Assembly: GCA_944390615.1 (NCBI GenBank)
Contig: CALXRJ010000137.1
Coordinates: forward strand, 1-5,579
Source: an uncultured Clostridia bacterium
GTDB taxonomy: Bacteria; Bacillota; Clostridia; TANB77; CAG-508
Length of the DNA: 5,579 bases
Direction: 5' to 3'
Shown here: positions 1-3,762 of the stretch, piece after piece
Layout of the letters: the number at the start of each line of letters is the position of its first letter
Position numbering within the stretch: the first letter of the stretch is position 1
Made by a program: the position numbers and the translations under genes
Notes under the pieces: generated by a model
Told to the model about the DNA's origin: nothing
The model's input: only the letters and a program-made list of their open reading frames with translations
The model's database searches: none

Positions 1-141
1 AGAAACGAATCAGCAATACTTTTAGAAGATATTAGAGAATTTGCATTAGACAATACTTTTGCTATTTTCTTAAAAGAAGAAGGAAAAGCAAATCCATATT
101 TTGCAGGGAAAATAGATGATATTACAAAATTTCAATCTTAA
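1..141 (+). CDS. C-terminal end of a serpin-like protein (5' truncated by window)
   Basis: Frame 1 is open from the first base to TAA at 139-141 and gives the last 46 residues of a protein whose start lies outside the window. The segment with FALDNTFAIFL, a charged turn (KEEGK) and PYFAGKIDDI follows the pattern of the last two strands of serpins, where a Phe-rich 'aDrPFlFlIrd' strand is followed by 'iLFxGrv..P'. Serpins are suicide inhibitors of serine or cysteine proteases, and several gut Bacillota encode them. The reactive-centre loop would lie just upstream and is not visible, so inhibitory activity cannot be judged. The assignment rests on a short pattern match; an unrelated beta-rich protein is possible. 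A strong terminator follows directly. Confidence 0.5.
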   Translation, partial: RNESAILLEDIREFALDNTFAIFLKEEGKANPYFAGKIDDITKFQS

Positions 142-144
142 AAC

Positions 145-192
145 AAACTCAACTTATTTGACAAAATCTGTCTAATAAGTTGGGTTTATTTT
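145..192 (+). terminator. Rho-independent terminator after the serpin-like gene
   Basis: A 14-base arm at 145-158 pairs with 174-187 with one G.U pair. A further four pairs (GACA 160-163 with TGTC 169-172) lie inside a single T/T mismatch and close a five-base loop. A T-rich tract (TTTATTTT) follows. The hairpin begins four bases after the stop codon. Its sequence closely resembles the hairpin at 2480-2522. Confidence 0.85.
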
Positions 193-263
193 AATAACAA
201 AATATCAGATAGAATTTGATTTACAATTGTTACTTTTTTAATTTTTTTATCAATATATAAATG

Positions 264-289
264 TAAGATATCTTAACAAGATAAAGGAG
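264..289 (+). promoter_or_regulatory. Leader palindrome and ribosome binding site before the sigma gene
   Basis: A perfect 12-base palindrome (TAAGATATCTTA, 264-275) is followed by AAGATA (278-283), so TATCTT at 269-274 can also pair with AAGATA as a tiny hairpin abutting the ribosome binding site AAAGGAG (283-289). This site serves the TTG codon at 302 with a rather long 12-base spacing; no ATG lies in a better position. I see no convincing sigma-A promoter in the 188-301 leader. Candidate boxes such as TTGTTA (227-232) lack a properly spaced -10, which would fit an alternative or autoregulated promoter but does not prove one. Confidence 0.35.
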
Positions 290-301
290 TTTAGATCTAA
301 A

Positions 302-866
302 TTGGAAGAAAAAAAGTTAATAAAATTTTATAAGCAGAATGCAGAATTAAATTTAGAAAAAATAATAGAAGAATATAATCCGTATATTCATCAAATTATT
401 CGAAATATGAATTATTATACATTGTCAAACGAAGATATAGAAGAAATTGTAGCAGATACTTTTTTCATTCTATGGAAAAATAGAACAAAATTAGAAGAAG
501 ATAAAATGCTTAGTCCTTATCTAGCAGGAATTGTCAAAAATCTAGTAAGAGAAAAACGGAAGACTCATACGACTAGATACTTCCATTGATGATTTCCCCT
601 ATGAAATGCAAGATATTTCCAAAATAGATATGCTATTTGAACAAAGAGAAAAAATCGAATGGATAGAAAAAACATTGAAAACACTAAAAGAAGAAGATCT
701 TCAAATATTTTATTTCTATTATTATTTAGGAAAAACTAACAAAGAAATAGGAGAGCAATTAAATATTTCGGAATTTGCTGTAAAGCAAAAACTTTATCGA
801 ATTAGACAGAAAATAAAAAAAGATTTAAAAAAAGGAGGGTATAGTTTAGATGAATTCTCAAAATAA
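302..866 (+). pseudogene. ECF-type RNA polymerase sigma factor, frameshifted
   Basis: Two overlapping reading frames give the two halves of one ECF sigma factor. The first (TTG 302 to TGA 587-589) carries region 2, including EDIEEIVADTFFILWKN (core-enzyme binding and -10 recognition) and the helix ending LVREKR. The second frame, usable from about 549 and ending at TAA 864-866, gives the linker RLDTSIDDFPYEM and region 4, with the helix-turn-helix TNKEIGEQLNISEFAVKQK that reads the -35 element. Removing one base near 552-562 joins them into one protein of about 187 residues, normal for the family. The native-looking linker in the second frame places the break in the linker rather than at a domain boundary. 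The 3' end overlaps the DUF4179 gene by 17 bases, the usual arrangement with an anti-sigma partner. As read, no functional sigma factor is made unless the indel is a sequencing error or is bypassed. The identity is secure; true loss of function is less so. Confidence 0.82.
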
Positions 867-1953
867 AGAAATATTAGAAAAAGTTATGCAAAAAATATCT
901 ATATCCAACTTTGAAGAGGAGGAAAAGATAATCATGAAGAAAAGTAAGAAAAATATTTTAAAGGCAGTTGCTGTTGCAAGCTTAGCCGTTGTATCGACAT
1001 CTGGAGTAGCTTTTGCGACCAATAAAATTATCAAAAACTTTTTTGGACAAAATTCAAGTGATGGTGTAGATACAGCCATTGATCACGGCTATGTTGCTGA
1101 TATAAAAACAGATTATCAAAGTGCGGAAGGAATTGATATAAAAATAGATTCTATTCTAATGGATGATTTTAATTTTGCTATAAATTTTAAGATAAAACTC
1201 AATAACAATTATCATATAGATGAATTTGAACATATTGAATTGGAGGATTTAAAAGTAGTCGATGAAACAGGAAACATTGTTTTTAATACTCACATAGCAG
1301 AATTTGAAACAGAGGAAGAAATGAGAGAAAAAAACTATCGAGGTAGCTACAGTTTTTTAGCAGAAAAAATAAATGATAAAGAATGTAAAGTATCATTGAC
1401 AGCAACAGGAAATTCAGAAGCATTTCCTAAAAGTAAACATTTATCAGTAGATTTTACCAAAATAAAAACATGGAGTTATGCAGAAGAAGAAAAAACAGAG
1501 AAAATTTATCAAGGAAATTGGCATTTTGAAATAGAGGTACCAGAGGAATTTTACAATAGAGAAAGTGTAATTTATCAAGTAAAAAGTTGTACAGAAGAGG
1601 GAATAAATACAAGTCATGTAGTAGCCATTTTATCCAATACAGCATTTAAACTATATATTCCAGAAATTAATACTGATAAAGTAGATTATGAAGCACTTCA
1701 TAGCTATGATGGAGTTAGTATTTATAACATGATGGCACTTCAAAAAGAATATATAGAAACATCAGATGGAAAGAAATTCGAAACAGCCCAAAGAAGTGAT
1801 GGGGATGGAGGATATGGTGTACCAGAAGGAGAAAATAAAATAATCGAGTATCATCAAACATTTAATTTAACAAAATATGATGCAACAGATGAGTTAAAAG
1901 TTCATATATTTACTAATAAAGGTGATGAAATAATCATTGAATTAGAAAAATAA
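850..1953 (+). CDS. DUF4179 domain membrane protein, probable anti-sigma factor
   Basis: A 367-residue protein starts at ATG 850, ten bases after AAGGAGGG (832-839), inside the end of the sigma gene, so the two are translationally linked. Residues 1-35 are short, charged and probably cytoplasmic. Residues about 36-56 form one hydrophobic segment after a Lys-rich stretch (KKSKK), predicting an N-in, C-out single-pass protein. The remaining ~310 residues are extracellular and beta-rich. The stretch around residues 97-120 (IKIDSILMDDFNFAINFKI) is typical of DUF4179, a domain repeatedly found beside ECF sigma genes in Bacillota. By analogy the N-terminal tail would hold the sigma factor at the membrane and the outer domain would sense an envelope signal; neither role is shown by sequence. 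No zinc-binding HxxxCxxC anti-sigma motif is visible in the short tail. The hydrophobic segment ends AFA-T, which could also serve as a signal-peptidase site. A terminator follows eight bases after the stop. Confidence 0.8.
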   Translation: MNSQNKEILEKVMQKISISNFEEEEKIIMKKSKKNILKAVAVASLAVVSTSGVAFATNKIIKNFFGQNSSDGVDTAIDHGYVADIKTDYQSAEGIDIKIDSILMDDFNFAINFKIKLNNNYHIDEFEHIELEDLKVVDETGNIVFNTHIAEFETEEEMREKNYRGSYSFLAEKINDKECKVSLTATGNSEAFPKSKHLSVDFTKIKTWSYAEEEKTEKIYQGNWHFEIEVPEEFYNRESVIYQVKSCTEEGINTSHVVAILSNTAFKLYIPEINTDKVDYEALHSYDGVSIYNMMALQKEYIETSDGKKFETAQRSDGDGGYGVPEGENKIIEYHQTFNLTKYDATDELKVHIFTNKGDEIIIELEK

Positions 1954-1960
1954 CCTTTTA

Positions 1961-1997
1961 AAAAACGAAACATTGTAACAATGTTTCGTTTTTAAAT
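1961..1997 (+). terminator. Intrinsic terminator of the sigma/anti-sigma operon
   Basis: A perfect 15-base-pair stem (1961-1975 with 1979-1993) closes a three-base TAA loop. The 5' arm starts with five A and the 3' arm ends with five T, so it can act in both directions. It begins eight bases after the DUF4179 stop codon and separates that operon from the promoter at 2012. Confidence 0.9.
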
Positions 1998-2011
1998 TAT
2001 TTTGTAAACCA

Positions 2012-2040
2012 TTGAAAATGATTTACTTTTATGATAATAT
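2012..2040 (+). promoter_or_regulatory. Sigma-A promoter for the larB-like chimeric gene
   Basis: TTGAAA (2012-2017) and TAATAT (2035-2040) are separated by exactly 17 bases, giving an expected transcription start near 2047. The open frame can be extended upstream to TTG 2012 or ATG 2018, but those codons lie inside this promoter and would not be in the transcript, so translation must start further downstream. Confidence 0.7.
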
Positions 2041-2057
2041 ATTTCTATCTAATGAAA

Positions 2058-2064
2058 AAGGAGG
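2058..2064 (+). promoter_or_regulatory. Strong ribosome binding site with no standard start at normal spacing
   Basis: AAGGAGG is a near-perfect anti-16S match just after the predicted transcription start. The in-frame codons at usable distance are ATT 2069, TTA 2072 and GTA 2075; the first ATG is at 2084, 19 bases away. GTA at a 10-base spacing looks like a GTG start that lost its G. This explains the uncertainty in the start of the next gene. Confidence 0.6.
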
Positions 2065-2083
2065 CGGTATTTTAGTAAAAAAT

Positions 2084-2452
2084 ATGGAAATTAAAGAAAT
2101 ATTAGAGCAACTAAAAGAAAATAAACTATCTATTGAACAAGCAGAAAAAGAACTACAAAAAAATCAATACGAAGACTTAGGTTTTGCTAAAATAGACCAT
2201 AACCGAAAAGAACGAGTAGGAAAAGGAGAAGTTGTTTTTTGCCAAAATAAACCTGATGAATTTTTAAGCAAAATTTATCATACCATTTATTTTGAATGGA
2301 CACAGGAGGCATTAGGTAATTGTTATCGTGTTTATCGTGGTAGTGACTATAGTACAATAGGTTTCCGTCTTGCTAGCGATCGTCTCAACTATTATTATTC
2401 AACTAATATCAGTACCTATTTGGGGTCACGTCTAGCACTTTATATTCAATAA
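2084..2452 (+). CDS. Chimeric gene: LarB N-terminus fused to a FGE/C-lectin-type C-terminal segment
   Basis: From ATG 2084 the product is 122 residues. Residues 1-69 match the start of LarB, the enzyme that carboxylates and hydrolyses nicotinic acid adenine dinucleotide in nickel-pincer cofactor synthesis. The visible features are an amphipathic helix with LSIEQAEKEL, the hallmark YEDLGFAKIDH (29-39), R41 and GEVVFC (48-53). The catalytic PurE-like domain of LarB (about 170 further residues) is absent, so LarB activity is not expected. From about residue 71 the protein instead reads EWTQEA, then RVYRG (82-86) and ends GSRLALYIQ (114-122). This is the pattern of the last part of formylglycine-generating-enzyme/C-type-lectin folds, including DGR target proteins. 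The fusion is in frame. The start could also be GTA 2075 or TTA 2072, better placed for the ribosome binding site at 2058-2064. Own promoter upstream and hairpin downstream. Product function is unknown; it may be a decayed hybrid. Confidence 0.6.
   Translation: MEIKEILEQLKENKLSIEQAEKELQKNQYEDLGFAKIDHNRKERVGKGEVVFCQNKPDEFLSKIYHTIYFEWTQEALGNCYRVYRGSDYSTIGFRLASDRLNYYYSTNISTYLGSRLALYIQ
2294..2449 (+). other. DGR variable-region-like segment
   Basis: These 52 codons encode the FGE/C-lectin-like tail. Framework positions use codons with no A (CGT for all five Arg, with GGT, GTT, GCT and CTT), whereas surrounding genes write Arg mostly as AGA or CGA. Between them lie strings of NNY codons: 29 of the 32 codons from 2324 to 2419 end in C or T, in a genome that otherwise favours A-ending codons. 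Such a pattern is expected if an A-rich template with AAY codons was copied with adenine-specific mutagenesis, giving Tyr, Ser, Asp, Phe, Leu, Ile and Asn at variable sites. I found no reverse transcriptase, accessory gene or template repeat in the window. It could also be an ordinary laterally acquired FGE-like fragment. Confidence 0.45.
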
Positions 2453-2458
2453 CCCTAC

Positions 2459-2545
2459 AAAAGAGTTATGGAAATGTACTGAACCCAAATTATTAGACAA
2501 AAAGTTTAATAATTTGGGTTCACTTCAAAACATAGCTCTTTTATA
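2459..2545 (+). terminator. Nested double hairpin, probable terminator
   Basis: An outer inverted repeat (2459-2470 with 2531-2542, 11 Watson-Crick pairs plus one G.U) encloses a long inner stem (2480-2498 with 2504-2522, 19 pairs including one G.U) with an AAAAA loop. The outer 3' arm ends in TTTT, so the complete structure resembles a terminator, while the inner stem alone has no T-tract. It begins seven bases after the stop codon of the chimeric gene. A hairpin just downstream of a DGR variable region is also a known retrohoming feature in Bordetella phage BPP-1, so both roles are conceivable. Confidence 0.65.
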
Positions 2546-2574
2546 ACATACCGTTGAAAAAAGACAAAAAAAGC

Positions 2575-2603
2575 TTGCATTTTTATTAAAATAGATATAT
2601 ACT
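2575..2603 (+). promoter_or_regulatory. Strong sigma-A promoter before the beta-CASP fragment
   Basis: TTGCAT (2575-2580) and TATACT (2598-2603) are spaced by 17 bases, predicting transcription from about 2610. The only gene-like sequence downstream before the terminator at 2866-2894 is a truncated fragment with no recognisable ribosome binding site, so this promoter has probably lost its original gene. Confidence 0.7.
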
Positions 2604-2612
2604 ACAGTAGTA
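2600..2612. promoter_or_regulatory. Operator-like palindrome overlapping the -10 box
   Basis: TACTACAGTAGTA is a perfect inverted repeat around A2606. It covers the last four bases of the -10 box and the expected start point, a position suited to repression. The half-site TACTAC resembles half-sites bound by BlaI/MecI/CopY-family repressors (TACTACA...TGTAGTA in staphylococci), though here the two halves are closer together. No matching repressor gene is in the window; the assignment is by resemblance only. Confidence 0.45.
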
Positions 2613-2642
2613 ACTTATTTAACATAATTTTGTATCAAAAAA

Positions 2643-2876
2643 ATGATGAAAAACTTTGTACCAGAAGGAACAAAGTTTGTACCCAGGACAAGAGAACGTA
2701 TGCATTATAGGCGGCGTATCATGGAGGATACAAATCCTAAAATTATTATTGCTCCAGGAGGAATGGCATCTTATGGACCAATACAGAATTATGTTGATTA
2801 TTATTTGTCCAGAAATAATGCCTTAATCCATCTGTTGGGATATAATCTTAAATCAATTCTTAATCAAAGGGTGTGA
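2643..2876 (+). pseudogene. Fragment of a beta-CASP metallo-beta-lactamase-fold hydrolase
   Basis: The 77-residue frame contains PKIIIAPGGM (32-41), then SYGPIQNYVDYYLSRNNALIHLLGY (43-67). These match the beta-CASP part of RNase-like metallo-beta-lactamase proteins, which typically read 'PkIIIagsGM..gGp..hYl...l.d.rN.vlfvGYqaegTlGrrl'. Family members are over 400 residues. Here the entire N-terminal zinc-binding HxHxDH domain is missing, and the frame stops within a terminator hairpin soon after GY, where AEGTLG should be (instead NLKSIL). The His commonly found in HYL is Asn. There is no ribosome binding site before ATG 2643. I read it as a dead remnant that may once have had an RNase or hydrolase role. 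In-frame translation of a small new protein cannot be excluded. Confidence 0.6.
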
Positions 2877-2894
2877 TGGTTTCACACCCTTTTT
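2866..2894 (+). terminator. Intrinsic terminator after the beta-CASP fragment
   Basis: A perfect 11-base-pair stem (2866-2876 with 2882-2892, GGGTGTGA core) closes a five-base loop and runs into TTTTT (2890-2894). The stop codon of the fragment (2874-2876) lies inside the 5' arm. Confidence 0.9.
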
Positions 2895-2939
2895 CATAAA
2901 CGGAAAAATTATTTCTTGAAACAAAAATCAAAACGTGTA

Positions 2940-2968
2940 TTGAAATATAATTTTTAATATGATAAAAT
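2940..2968 (+). promoter_or_regulatory. Sigma-A promoter of the alarmone synthetase operon
   Basis: TTGAAA (2940-2945) and TAAAAT (2963-2968) are separated by 17 bases. Transcription from about 2975 would give a leader of roughly 100 bases before the coding region, and no terminator intervenes. Confidence 0.7.
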
Positions 2969-3030
2969 AAGCTTGAAAAAAGAAGAGACAATTCACAAAA
3001 AAATCATAATCCCAACATCAAACGAGAACA

Positions 3031-3067
3031 TTTAGATTATACAATATAGAAAATCTAAAGAAGGAGG
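3031..3067 (+). promoter_or_regulatory. Leader stem-loop next to the ribosome binding site
   Basis: TTTAGATT (3031-3038) pairs with AATCTAAA (3052-3059) around a 13-base A/T-rich loop, ending one base before the strong ribosome binding site AAGGAGG (3061-3067). The stem is weak but could affect ribosome access. The binding site points to ATA at 3076 (8-base spacing) as the initiation position, as no ATG, GTG or TTG is available there. Confidence 0.4.
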
Positions 3068-3075
3068 CGATTAAA

Positions 3076-3741
3076 ATAGAAGATCAAAATTTAAAAAATA
3101 AAGAAACAGATCTAAATCCACTGAGCCTAGTTCCCATTGATGTCAAAGAAAAAAATTTCAAAACCTTAATGCTAATATACGAAAAAGCCATGTTACAAGT
3201 AAAAGCTGAATTAGAAGGATTTCAATCAGCCTTAAAAGAATTTTACGAATATGATGTAATTAATAACATAAACTGTCGAATCAAAACACCAGAAAGCATC
3301 ATTCAAAAAATGAAAAGAAAAAATTACGATTTAAACTATAAAGAACTAATTGGCAATGTGAATGATATAGCAGGTATTCGAGTAACCTGTCCATTTAAAT
3401 CAGATGTCTTAAAAATCAAAGATATCATAGAAAGAGATGCCAATATAGAAATACTAGAAGTAAAAGATTACTTCCATACTCCTAAAAAAAGTGGTTATTC
3501 AGGATTGCATATTATAGCCCAAACACCTGTCAATGTAGGAGACAATGTAGCACAGGTAAAAATAGAAATTCAAATCAGAACAATGGCAATGGACTTTTGG
3601 TCTACCACCGAGCATAAAATAAAATATAAGACCCAAAATGTACTAAGTGGAATCGATTCTATAAAAATGATTTTATATGCCAAAATAATCAACAAACTAG
3701 ATGAAAAAATCTCAAAAATAAATGCAAAATATATAGACTAA
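3076..3741 (+). CDS. Small alarmone synthetase, RelP/RelQ (YwaC/YjbM) type GTP pyrophosphokinase
   Basis: This enzyme class transfers pyrophosphate from ATP to GTP or GDP to make (p)ppGpp, the stringent-response signal, in the cytoplasm. Read from ATA 3076 the product has 221 residues, the usual size for a stand-alone synthetase with no hydrolase or regulatory domain. Visible motifs are RIKTPESIIQK (R68, K70, S74, K78; ATP contacts), DIAGIR (D97; metal ligand), SGYSGLH (Y141, H145; GTP stacking region) and EIQIRTMAMDFW (E164, Q166, R168), followed by EHKIKYK. The HTPK..GY and AMDFW..TEHKI.YK wording is closest to the RelP/YwaC branch. The first ATG in frame (3169) would remove 31 residues that read as genuine coding sequence and lie too far from the ribosome binding site at 3061-3067. 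The likely original start is therefore the codon now reading ATA. Expression may be reduced or use the unusual start. It shares an operon with the next gene (21-base gap). Confidence 0.85.
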   Translation: MEDQNLKNKETDLNPLSLVPIDVKEKNFKTLMLIYEKAMLQVKAELEGFQSALKEFYEYDVINNINCRIKTPESIIQKMKRKNYDLNYKELIGNVNDIAGIRVTCPFKSDVLKIKDIIERDANIEILEVKDYFHTPKKSGYSGLHIIAQTPVNVGDNVAQVKIEIQIRTMAMDFWSTTEHKIKYKTQNVLSGIDSIKMILYAKIINKLDEKISKINAKYID

Positions 3742-3762
3742 TCCAAAAAAGGGGATATATTT

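Noticed and set aside
551..562. Programmed ribosomal frameshift in the sigma gene
   Set aside because: The A-tract is only five long and is not in the phase of an X-XXY-YYZ heptamer. The needed shift is +1, and the stop context CAT-TGA offers poor re-pairing. A plain indel is simpler.
858..1079. Open frame of 73 codons on the minus strand
   Set aside because: It lies wholly opposite the DUF4179 gene, has no ribosome binding site and reads as a low-complexity hydrophobic shadow.
1454..1645. Open frame of 63 codons on the minus strand
   Set aside because: It is antisense to the DUF4179 extracellular domain, with Phe/Leu-rich composition expected from A-rich coding sequence read backwards.
2012..2083. 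Upstream extension of the chimeric gene from TTG 2012 or ATG 2018
   Set aside because: These codons fall inside the TTGAAA-17-TAATAT promoter, and the ribosome binding site itself would be translated as KGGG.
2651..2678. Nine-base inverted repeat (AAACTTTGT / ACAAAGTTT)
   Set aside because: It lies within coding sequence for two similar FVP motifs and is explained by the A/T-rich codons of that repeat; no flanking signal supports a role.
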